64,000 nt of DNA from Asterochloris sp. CNOR1 (lineage: Eukaryota > Chlorophyta > Trebouxiophyceae > Trebouxiales > Trebouxiaceae): positions 248,001 through 312,000 of the forward strand of contig OZ017760.1 of assembly GCA_963969365.1 (NCBI GenBank). Direction: 5' to 3'. This document shows, piece after piece, positions 31,901 through 43,900 of this stretch (positions are counted from its first letter, which is position 1; each line of letters starts with the position of its first letter). The position numbers and the translations under genes are program-made. Below the pieces are notes generated by a model that saw only the letters and a list, made by a program, of their open reading frames with translations, had not been told where the DNA came from and searched no databases.

Positions 31901-34900
31901 CATCTGCATTTCGAGTGTCTTTGGCAAGGACTCAAGGTGACTGTCTGCCAGCTATGGCACACCACTCTCGCATGATGAAAATCATCATGGCAACCTGACT
32001 GTTTGGAGTCGCTGTTGAAGCATGCCCTGATTGTATTGCTTGTACAGGTGCTCACTGTTCACTCCCCCTTCCGGGTGGAAAATCACACCTCCTACAGGCT
32101 GGAGTTCTCTGTGCACCTGCACAAGGCACCCCACATGCAGACTGCTACTGCCGGCCGCAACGTGGCAGCCATCACCTCTGTGCCAGCCAGTGGCCCCCTG
32201 GCAGCTGGGCAGTTTTCTTACCTCCCTGTGCCAGCCTTCTGGTGAGCCATTAGGCATACACAGCAGCAGTGCAAGCTGTCACATCCTGGCAGAGGGCAGG
32301 CGGCCTGCTGATTGCACTTGCTTTGTGTAGGCTTGCAAGTTGATGTCCCTGGGCTTAGCACAGATGTATGTTTCCTCTGCCCTGGACAGTCAAAGTCTTG
32401 AGCAGTTTAGTGCATGTGCAGGGGTGGCCTGATGTACCTGCATGTGGTTGGCTGGAACGTGGCCAAGAAGGACAAGATTGACCTGGATGGCATGAAACTG
32501 AAGGAGAAGCAGGGCTTGTACACCTGCCCGCCCATCCATGATGGACAGAAGCCCTTCCACTGTTGCCTGGAGGTCATCGAGGAGAAGATCAAGGTGGGTG
32601 GCTGCCCAGATGTTGACATTGCCAGAGCTTCAGATCAGTCACAAGTACTACGCTGCGGTCGCCCTGCAAATGCGCAATGGAAGTCCATGTCTCGCTGGTC
32701 ATCATGCATTGCGGTGCTATACTCACCCAGGCTGGTGCATTAAGTGCTCTGTTCCAAGCACCTGGATTTTTGTGCTGAACCTTGGCCCTCTCTGGCAACC
32801 AGTCTGTGACGCTATGTTTGCTGGCTGCAACCCAAGTCCTTACCACCTTTTGTGCAGATGAGCTGTCTTGAGCCTGTTTTGGTGGGTGGGGTGTCCTACT
32901 TGCCAGCTGCTTCATGTTTTGTGTGCTGCTCTGCAACAACCGGCTTACCAATGGTGCCTGACATGCAGCTGGCCACCAAGGACGGCGAGGCCTCCAGCAA
33001 GGACAAGGAGACCCTGCCTGAGTATGTTTTGCGCTTTCACCCGCCTCTAGTCATCCACAACTTCCTGCCCTGCCCCATTACCGTCACCCTTCACGACAAC
33101 AGAGCTGGCGGGCAACACTTCCATCAGCAGCGTGAGCCCATCACCTTCAGCATGAGCACGGGGGGTTACCAGGAGATCTACCAGCTAGACATGAGCCGAC
33201 GCATCAAGATGAGCGTTCAGATGCAGGTCAGCAGTGCTAATGGCACCTCATCCATCTGCTGTTGGACAACCCAACCAGTGGGGCACAGCGATGGCCTGCA
33301 AATTTGCAAGTTGAGTCCTGTGCATGAAGCTGGCATTGCTTGGCATAGCCGCTAGCCTGCTTCATGAGGCTGTGAGCCAGCAGCAGCAAGCTCTCATCCA
33401 TGAATGTAGGACTACAAGTCCCATCGGGATGTGAGCGTACACATCCCACCCAACCAGTGGGCCACAGACGAGAGCAGCCATCTGTCTGCACTGGGCCTTG
33501 GGGACATCAGCCCCCTGCCAGGGCTGCGTGTGGCCGGCAAGATCACTCTGGTGAAGGAGGGCTCCGCAGCTGAGGGCAGTGCGCCCTTCCGCGGCCAAGG
33601 GAGCCAGGGCAATCGCCTGACCCTGCGTTTGAACAACAAGGTAGACTTGCAAAGTTCTTGGCACAGGCTTTGACGTCTTGCTTGACCTTTTGTGTTGCAA
33701 ACCTGACAGTTGGTCTGGCATCCTGTGAAGCCAAGCTGCATCTTGTACCCAGCTGTGTCCACCTTTTGCAGTTTTCAGAGCAATGTCATGTGCGGTCATA
33801 CAATCCAATGCCTTGCCCCCGGAACACCAGCTGATTTTTGTGGATGTGGCATCTTGCAGGTGAACTTTGCCAGCAAAGCACGAGAGGTCTCCGTTTTTTG
33901 CCCCTACTGGATTGTGAACAAGACCAATCTGACCATCAGGCTCAGTGACAACAGCCCACGTGCAGCTGTGCCCGCAACCATTCCACCTGGACTGGGCGGC
34001 TCTGCCAAGCCCCTTCTGTTTGGGTGAGTGAGCAAACACCTTGACAAGCTCCATGGGCATCTGCTAGAATGTTGTCTACGTAAGTGAGCTTGCAAGCTGG
34101 TGGCTAACGCAGTGAAGCATGGCTGTGGCAGTCCTTGACTTGCTGCGGTTGCAATGCCATTCTTGTGTGCCTGCACAGCAAGAGCTACCTGCAGGATGTG
34201 GCGCAACGCTCCTGCAATTGCGTTACTTGCGTGTCAGTCTCTCTTCAGCCACAAGCGTGGCAACAGAATCATGCTCTCCCTGCCACGCTCATGCTTGCTT
34301 GCCAAGCACCCCAGATGCACTGGGCTTGGTATGGCCAGATTGAGAGTGTGGGCCAGCTACGAGAGCTTTACTATGAGCCTGGCATCAAGTGAACCAGACA
34401 TATGCTGCCGCAGGAGCGGGCAAGGCATGGTAAAGCTGTGCGTGCACCCCAGCTACTGGTCACGCAGCATCAACCTGGAGACATTGGGCATCAACAGCCG
34501 GGCTCACGTCTTTGCACCTGTCAGCAGCTCCAGCCACCCGACGCCCCGGCCTGAGGTGGTGGGGGAGGATGTGTTGCGGTTTGAGACCTCCAGCCCCATT
34601 GCCCCTGGCAAGGCTGAGGCAGTTGGCAGAAAGCGAGGGGTGTCCAGCCTGTAAGCCACCTGCACAGCATGCTATTCACTGTGCCGGCAAAGTTGACTTT
34701 GTAGTTCTGATGTAAAGGATGGCACAAGTCGGCTGATACCAAGGTGCATTTTGCCTGTGAGCCACGCACAGCAGCCTGCATGCTAGCTTGAGGACATCAG
34801 GGCATGTCCTGCCATCCCAACGTGCCTCTTTGCCGCCACTGTCTCCAAGCCAATTCTGCTGCAGGCTGACAATGAGCTTTGGCCCTGCCATCAAGCGCTA

Positions 34901-37900
34901 TCGCCACAATGATGGTAGCTCGCACCTGGGAGCCCCCATGTCAGAGGTCCCTGATCCGGGCCATCTGCTGGCCAAGTTCCGGCCCTCTGGCACAGCTGGC
35001 TCCCGCCGCCTCAAGCGCTTTGACTTCTCCCTGGAGACCTGTCTTGGACCAACTATCTTCCACAGGACTAAGGTCATCACGGTCACGCCGCGCTACGTGC
35101 TCTTCAACAACAGCAGTGAGCCCCTGCAGTTTGGGCAGCACCAGACAAATATGGTCTGGCAGGTGAGAGGACATGACAGGACTGCCTCAGCCATCAGTCC
35201 CTGTTCAGATGCGGTCTGAGACATTCAGTGCTGACTAAGACGTTGATGGGCATGCAAGGCAGATCTCTGTTTGTCAGCCATATAGGGCAGGAGATCGGCA
35301 ACCTCAACTGTTGCTAAGTGTGGCAGCAAGGCAAATGCTTCACTGGCTAGCTGCCCTCAGGTCCCATCCATGCAATGGTTTCCATTACCTCACACCCTTA
35401 TGCGGCAGCTGCTGCAAGACTGACCACAATGCAGTCTCCCGGTCATTGCTCCAACATGGTCATGCAGAATTTCCTGCCACATGCAGGTTGGCGCTGGAGT
35501 CAGGGCACCCTTCCACTGGGAGGACGCTGATGCCCGCTTTGAGATGTGCATGCGCCCAGTGTCAGGGCAGGCACAATGGTCGGGTGCCTTTGAGGTGAGC
35601 TACTGAACTTGAGCAGTGACTATAAGCTAGTCGCCTGTAACCCTGTTGCCTGTGTTGCCTCTCAAAGAAGGTTGTGCCTCCTGGTTACCAGTGGGGACCT
35701 CTGCCATACGTGGAGCAGATGTACTGCATGGTGCAAAGCAATTGGTCTGCCAGAATGACTAGCAACATCTTGAAGGCTTCGTGACGTTACAGGAGGGTTT
35801 GCCCTTGTACTGCAGATTCGGGAAGTTGGCGATTTTGGGGTCCGCATTTTCAATGGCTTCACTCACCGCATCCTCCCAGTTGAGATCTCGCTCAATGGAG
35901 GCTCCTTTCTGGTCACCATTGGCAGAAGTGCCCAGCAGCCGCCCTACAGGATAGAGAACAGGTCTGCCCTGCTGCGATTGCCTGATCTGTGCGGCACATT
36001 GATTCATTTGACCCACAGTGCAGAACATAGCTAGCCTGGGCTTGGTGGCCTTGTCAGCACTGCTGCAGAGGCTGTTATGCCAGTGCTGAAGTAAAGAGAC
36101 ACCAGGCAGGCCACGATCCGCAAGTTGCACAATTCTGAGCATCAGTTTGCCAGTCAACTTGTGAGACTGCATCTTTGATTCCGGCAGGTGTGAGCACCTG
36201 AAGGTGCGCTTTCAGCAGCGCGACGCTGAGGCAGATGTGTGGGACGTGGTGGAAGCTGGCAAGACCGTGGATTATGCCTGGGATGAGCCCATGCAGGTGA
36301 GGTCATCAAGAATCTCCACGGCCAGTAAGAGACATCCAGTGACTCTTGCCCATGTGTCTCTCCCTGCCCACAGCTGAGTGCCTGACTGTGAGAGCTGTCC
36401 AACATGGCGATGTCACTCCTGCAGGCTCACCGTCTCCGAGTGGTGCTGGACGCTGATGACATGGCGTTCAGAGACACGACAGCCCATGAGTACAACTTGG
36501 ATGACATCAAGGTGAGTCATGCGGCAGAGTTGGCCAGGCTGATGCCAGAATCAAACTCAAGTGCATGTCCATCCAGTCACATGCTGGCGCCATGACCCTG
36601 CCAGGCGTCTGACAGCGCTGCAGACTGGGCCCTCACTTCTGTGCATGGCTGCCTGCAGGCTCACCCCCACGTGAAGTTGCGACGCAGCAACTTCAAGATG
36701 GCCCAGCGAGTGGCCACTGTAAGCAAGGCCATCAAGGACATCAGTGGGATGGGCAGTCGAGTGGAGTCCACAGGAACTCTCCGGGAGACTGATTTAGACG
36801 CCCGACACATCTTTGTGGGTGTGCATGCGGGTAGGTTGCTGACCCATCAATGTCTGCATGTTGTAGTGATGGAGCTGAGCATGCCAAAAGGCTCTGTATA
36901 ACTCAAAGCAACAGCTCCATGCACCAGAGCTCACTGCACTGTGGACTTGCCCGTGTGTGCAACAGAGCATCCTACGATAGACTCACTTTGCTTGGATACA
37001 CAAAGCACTGGTTGTGAGCCCTGAGGCAGAGCTGCATGCTCTATGCTGTGGTGGGCACATGGGCAGTGCAAAGCTCCCACATGCCGCATGCAGACGGCCC
37101 GACCAGAGTGTTGTGCTTCAGCGAGTCACGGGATCAGTACGCAAGAGGCACCAATGAGGAGTCTGTGGCGCTGCTGACCAAAAAGCTGCTGCGGCTGGAT
37201 GATCGCCTGAAGGTGCGGCCAATTGAGCCAGCTTAATCTCAATACATCATGGCTTTTGCTAAAAATGCAGTCTGATGCTCTTTGGCAAGGTTGTTGATTC
37301 TCTGAGTGTCGACTGACGGCGAAGCTGCAGCTATCACCAGATGTGTAGGCAGGATGCATGGGTCATGACAAGTGACGATGTGTATCGAAGCCTTTGTAAG
37401 CAGGAAGGCAGAGAGAGTGCATTGCCCTGAGGGTAGGTCAGCAGCTGCTGTCATGCTTGCTTGTCACGAGTGAAGCTTGGACCTGCTGACATATGCTGCC
37501 CTCCACACATAGTTGCCTGCTTTGGCTAAGCGGTGTGGGCTGCATGTGCCGCAGGATGTGAATGCCCAGCTTCAAAAACTTGACATCAAGCAGAATATCT
37601 TTGTTCATCTCATGAGTTGGCTGAGCTGTGTGCCTGCATGTGCTGCAGGACGTGGATGCCCAGCTTCAGGAGTTTGACACCAAGCAGAACATTGACATTG
37701 GGCTCATCATTGGGGGGAAGCATGGGGCAGCCAACGAGCCCATTGAGGACCCGATGGACATGAGGCAGAGGGCAGGCAACATGCACATGGGGCACAGCCG
37801 CAGCTTGTCTGCAGGTGCGCCTCCGCCCATGGCTGCCATGGCAGAGGTACCACGGCTAGGGTATGGGGGAAGCCTGCCAGGGAGTGGAGCTGGGCTGCTG

Positions 37901-40900
37901 CACAAAGCGGTCTGCCAAGCCAGCATCACCTTGCAACCATGGCGCTGAGCACATAGAAGCACACGCTGCACTATCTGCCTCTGCAGCTGTTGCTGCGAGA
38001 TGATTTGCATCCGGGGGCAACCATACGAGGCAGAGCTGCAGCATATGTGTACAGCTGCCACTGAGGTGGCAGCAGCCCATGCTTGCAACGGCCTCTTGAG
38101 TTGCAAAAGCCATGCCATAGGGCACAGCCGCAACCTTACTGCAGCTGGGCTAAGCTCCCGTGTCATTTTGCTATAATTGGGCTTCACTGCCAGTCCATGC
38201 CTGGTTTCAGCTGGTCTAGCCTGCAACCTGACGGCGCTGGTTGCTTCGTGGCAGCAGCAACGCTGTCCCTGCAATGAGGCTCTGCCTATGCATGCTTCTG
38301 GTTCCATTGCCCATGTCTTACTGCTCAGTGAGACTGCAGTACAGCACCCCTTGCAAAACCCTTCAGACCCGCACACATGCCTGCTTTACCTGCTGCATAC
38401 CGGCCTCCAGATTAGCCGACCAGCATGGCCCAGGTCATCTCTTGCGGGGAGTCCCTGCAGCCTGGCCCTCTGCACAGACCCTTCCTGACCTGCTGCGCGC
38501 CTGTTTGCCTGCAGATCAGTCAATGCAGCAGACCAGCATGGCCCACTCGATACCTGGGAGGCGGTCTCTGGTGCATAGGCTCAGCCTGGCTGACCCAGCG
38601 CAGCAGTCTGGCGGGTCTGGGGAGGCAGAGGAGGGAGGCCATGCCCCCAGCACTCCGCGGCGTGTCAAGGAGTTCATAAAGAAGGGCGTGGTCAAATTCA
38701 AGGAGGTGGGCTGGCTGCGCATGCCGCGATAGGGGGCTGCCTGGGCTTGCTGACTGGCATGACTGCCCTCAGTGTGTACTGTAGCTGTCAGCTACCAGAA
38801 TGTTGGGAAGCGGAAAAGGCTGTCTTGGTCTGTTTAGCCGCAAGTGCCTAAGGCATGCAACCTGCAATGCTTGCATGCTCTTCTCTTGGAGACACAGCCC
38901 TGCTGGCATGCTTCAAGATGGTCAATACTGCACAGGCCCAGGCTGGGCATGCTTCCCAGGCAGGCCACCACCATGAGGTCAGCCAGTGCCGCAGCTCGGC
39001 GCGTTCGCACTGGGACGCTACACACCCTTGCAATGTAATTCTCTGCCTTGCGCAGGCCACGACCATGGGCAAGCCTGCACTGCAGCTGCCCTTCACGCTG
39101 GGCCCCGTCAGTCCCAGCCGGCAAGTCAGCAGCAGGCAGCTGGGGCCTGTCAGGGCCCGGGGCCTTGCTGCTGCTGTCAGCAGCCGCCGCCACTCCTTGG
39201 CAAGCGGCTCTAGCCGCGCCAGCAGTGACAGGCTGGAGTTTAACAGCGTGTCAGAGTTTGCTCCGACGCCCTCCAGCTTAAGCGTCAGCCGCGTCCATTC
39301 TGCCCAATCCAGCCAGCCCTCTGACACCGGCCTGGAGCATGTGCGGGTGAGACTGATGCAGTTGCCTTTTGCAGATCACCTGCACAACGCCCCAGCCACC
39401 AGTCTGAATGCTCGACGCTGCAGAAGGCCGCATGTTGTATGTACTGCGTTCCAGAGTTTAAGGTTGTGTTGTGCTATGTTATGCGTCGTAGCTAAGTCAT
39501 TGGTGGCCATAAACAGCTTGCTATGTATGAGCTGCATGCTCTGACCTGCCAGGAACCCACACCACTCCGCAGGGCTGAGGTTATATACATGCGTCTGCCC
39601 ACAGCACGATTCACACCTTCTGCATGTATGCCCACCAGACAGTTCTCATGCCCGCCACCCATGTCGCAGGGCATTGAGGACGCGCAGGCGCTGCCTGCTG
39701 AGCTTGACAGGCGCCATGCAGCCTCTCTGTCAGCCGCTGATGCCCTGTCATGGGCTGCTGCCAATGGCCAGCAGCTAAGCGGCCCCACGGACCAGCAGCA
39801 GGCAAGCAGCAACAACCCTGCAGCTGCGACCTCCCGCCTGAGGCTCATCAGCAGTCTGCAGCGGTCTGGCCTGGCGTTGGAGTCTATTGACGACCACGAC
39901 GCACCAGAGCCTTCTGCAGAGTCGGTGTCGGCCAAGCCAGGGCGCCCGCCGTCACCTGTGGCAGCCACAGTCAAGTCATACTCAATGCCCAAGCCTGTGC
40001 GGCTTGGCGACTGGCCTGCATCGGATGACGAGATCCCCCTCAGGGTGCTCCATACGCCGCGCCACGGCTCTGACACAGAGTTGAAGGAGGTTGAGACTGA
40101 GAAGCCAGAGCAGGCGCTGCAGGTGTGGTCATGCTGCAGCTCTGAGCCTTTATGATGCAGGTATGCACATGCTGCAGCTCTGAATGTCTGTGACGCAGGT
40201 GTTTCCATGCTGCGCATGTGCACCTTGTTCCTCAAGACTAGCTGAAGATGCATGCAGGTCATGGTGCACAGGCTGCAGCTGGTAAGCAATGTGCCTCAGC
40301 ATGCCTCATTGCCTGAAATTGCCAGGGCAAGTCTGCCTTTGGCTCGCAGTTGTTGGTGTGTCAAGCAGTCCATCAAACTGTCATCTGCTGTGCCTGCCAG
40401 CAAGCATGGCCAAGTCCTGAAGCAACAGCTGTAAAACAACCAGGCAAGGCTGGCTCTGAGTCAGAGCTGCCCTTCTGGCAATGCAACAGCTGCACACTGC
40501 CCCCAGCAGCTGCAGCTATCACAAATTTGTTGCACCTCTACAGAAGCCTACATCAGCGTTTGCCCCGCGCTTCCTCCGGAGGAATGTGCACAGCACCGGT
40601 TCAGCGAACTACCCCAATCATTTGTCTGGAGGACAGGATGCCAATGGGGTCTTGGACCCTGATGCTCTGAAGGCAGGGCTTGGCAAGGCAGCAGCTGGTG
40701 GGACGCCAGTTGACCCCATTCTGGGAGGGGAATTAGTTGTCAGACTGATCGATGCTCAGGTGAGCTCTTGCCACTTCTTGGCCAAGAGATGGGCCTGCTG
40801 TGAACTCGCACTTGCCGCCATGAGTGTCCAACAATGGAGACCGGCAGCTCCTTAATGGAGATCACAGTCACTGCAACATTGGCCTGCAGCATCCAATTTG

Positions 40901-43900
40901 TACTTCAAAACATGTCTTGTGTCTGCCTGATCGCAAAGGGCTTGCCAGGCTGCCACCAGGTGAGGCATGTTGGAAGCCTCAGAGATGTGTCTTGGACACA
41001 AGTTGGGGGCCACTTACGTCTGCACGACCAAAGCGCGCTGCCTTGGCAGGGGCTCATGGAGGCATGGACTGCGCGCGAGAGCCCCACCGCTGAGCAGCAG
41101 GCATCCCCGGTCAGCTCCAGTTCAGGCAGCCCTGGAGGGGCAGACGGTCTCAGGGCGCGCCTCAGGGCATCACGCAGTGAGGTCTACTGCATTCTGCAGG
41201 TAGGGCTGCTGGCCTGGATAGGTTTCTATGTAGCTGGGTGTGTTGTTCGTGGAACTGCACGGACTACCACTTGTAGACTGGAGGCACAGGAGTGTTGCTG
41301 CAACCTGTGCCCGCGCGCAGGATCTTAGCTGGTCAGGTAAAGACAGGGCATGGTGGTATAGAGTGGCTGTTGCAGAAAACTGCCACAATCTGCTGCCTTT
41401 AGGTGAGGTGGCAAATTGCAGAGAGGTGCTCAGCCAACTTTGCTGCCATACCGCAGTGAAGCCTGGGTCAGACCCACTGTGATTCAAGGGAACTTTACTG
41501 ACGCTGCCCTTGCTGTGCAGTGTGAGGATCAGCTCAAGCGTAGCAGCACAGCGCTGGGGAAGCAGCACCCCATCTGGAAGGAGGAGGTTACCTTCAAATC
41601 TGTGCAGATCACATCAGACCTGCAGGTGAGCTGCTTCAGTGTCGTCGAGTGTCCACAGAGTCATGTACATGTTTCGTCTGCTGGGGTGGCTGTCAAATCT
41701 GGTTGCAGGTGCAGGAGCGGGGGAGCTGCTTCCTCAACTGTGTGCTCTACCAGTCTGCAAAGAACTTGTTCTAGCTGCAGTGAGACCAATATCATGCAGC
41801 TTCATTTGCATGCAGCTTTCTCATGCAAATCTGTGCAGCGCTGTCACCGCAATGACAGACACAGAAGCGGCGGCAGCGGATGCGCCTAATGGGTGTCTTA
41901 CAACCCTGCCATATGCAATGCCGCCTTCCTACAAAAACAATGCTTACATCTCAGTCACCCTTAAAAGGCCACTGCTGGGGCAGCATGTCAGCTGGAAAGT
42001 TCAATGCCACACGTTCTGCTGTAGGTCACTATGTTTGACAAGCCCTGCCTGGGGCAGAATGTCTTCGGTGGGAGGTCAAAGAGCCTTGTGACGCGAGGTG
42101 ACAAGCATTTGGACCTGTTCCAACGAGACTTGCGGCCAGCACTGCCACAGCATCTTTGACAAGGCCGCAGGAGCTCTCCTCAAATACATCGCATCATGAG
42201 AGTCACAGCTTAGAGGAGACAACATTGCTGCAGGTCAGCGTGTACGGCAAGTCTCGCCTGGGGCAAGACCTGTTCCTGGGAGAGGTCCTCGTGCCCCTGC
42301 GGGAGGTGGAGAACACTGCTGCCAACCACTCCCATGACGTCAGGCGCTACACCCTGGGACGCCGCAGCGCCAAGGAGAAGGTGTCTGGCGAGATCAGCCT
42401 TGAGTGCAGTTGGAGAGTGACGCCGCTCGATGTTGTCACCCTCAAGGTCTGCCAGCCCCTGCCTCAGATGTCATGCACTTGAGTGGGCTGCTGGCTCTAG
42501 GCAGCATACAGTCCTGTTTGCAAACCTTTGAACGTGATCACCAGCCAAGCATTGCCTCTGATGTCACTTCCTTGCAGGCGAGCATTTGATGAATATGTAC
42601 ACATGGTGCCTGCATCTGCAGATGGAGGCAATGAAAGGGTGCAGAGCATTCACATCGGGCTGCAATCATTTCATCTGCAGGTCAAGGCCAAGCAGGAGGA
42701 GGTGGATCACAAGGAGGAGCTCCTGGCAGTGCTCATGGAGCGCTTTGGGGACAGCGATCTGCACCCTCAGGTATGGGTGCTGTTGCACCTTTACCTTGCC
42801 AACCCCACATTGCCCTGCCCATCAGCATGGTGAGGCTCCAGCTTGCTTAGATCTTGCTTGCAATTTGTCCCAAAGTGGGTTCAAATTTGGCTGTCAAGCA
42901 CAGCATGATAAGGCTTCAGCTTGCCCACACTGGAGGGACTTGCCCCTTCATTTTGCTGTGTGACCTAGGTGTTGCACCTAAGAGCTGCGCCTCCTGGCTG
43001 GCCACGTCATGTGAGCCCATACGACGCTAAGTTGACCACCCTCTTACTGAACTACACCTGCAGGACTCATTGGAGAGTCTGGGCAGTTTGATGGACAGCC
43101 GCCAGACCTCTGCTGTCCCAGGACTGCCCCAGAATGCCAGCAGCCGGGCAGGCCTGGGCAACCTCAAGAGGTTGGGATCCAGCAGGGGCCGTTTGGATGT
43201 CAAGGTGCGGACTGTGTTCCATGCATTTGGGTGCAGCGTTGTCCAGGCGCCGCAGCTCTGTGTTCAGTCCCAGCAGAGGCCAGCTTGATGTCAGGATGCC
43301 AGGTGCTAGTGGGAATGGCCACATTTGCAGGGCCCGGTGGCTGCTGCATCACAGGTATCTGAGCTGCCTGCTGTGCTGCGCGCTGCACTTGCTGTTGCAG
43401 GACAAGATGGTGCTCCTCTCCCCTGCCAGGGAGGGTGAGCACCTCAAAGCAACACCTCAAGATCAGAAGCAAACGTCAAGCACTCCAGCAGGCCCATGCC
43501 AATGTTCCAGCCGCCACTCGTGTTGCTTGTCACTTCAATCTGTTGAGATCACTCTGACTGTGCCCCAAACCCCCCCAAACTGTCTACAGGATATTGAGCA
43601 CACAGCCTGGCATTGCCATCAGACGTGCTACCCTCCTTGAAACAGGACTGGCGTTGTGCATTCTGGTGGCATGTGTGCAGCAGCCTAGAGGCCATCAGCT
43701 GGACAGTGCTTTCAGCCATGTACAGTCCCCTGCTTGCCACATGTCAGCCAGGAACACATGTCCTGTTCTGCAAGTCAACAAGGCCTGCAAGCTGGCAGTG
43801 CCAGCAGCATCAGCAGTCCCCTTCTTGCAAAGAGGCAGCCCTGAATCGCATGCTGCCCTTTGCAGGTCATTGAGGCGCGCAACCTGGCCGTGCCCTCGGA

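Larger units (their letters stand above)
36424..40121 (+). other. VPS13: VPS13: post-VAB exons and long disordered linker
   Basis: Exons 36424-36511, 36659-36828 and 37098-37211 (GPTRVLCFSES, a conserved VPS13 motif) are followed by 37649-37815, 38515-38706, 39057-39345 and 39669-40121. The last three are rich in Ser, Pro, Ala and Arg with no hydrophobic pattern, and appear to be a flexible linker, probably phosphorylated (inference). Confidence 0.68.

Noticed and set aside
37240-37340. C/D-box snoRNA in a VPS13 intron
   Set aside because: CTGATG and CTGA boxes are present but the C box is imperfect, no terminal stem is visible and no rRNA complementarity could be checked.
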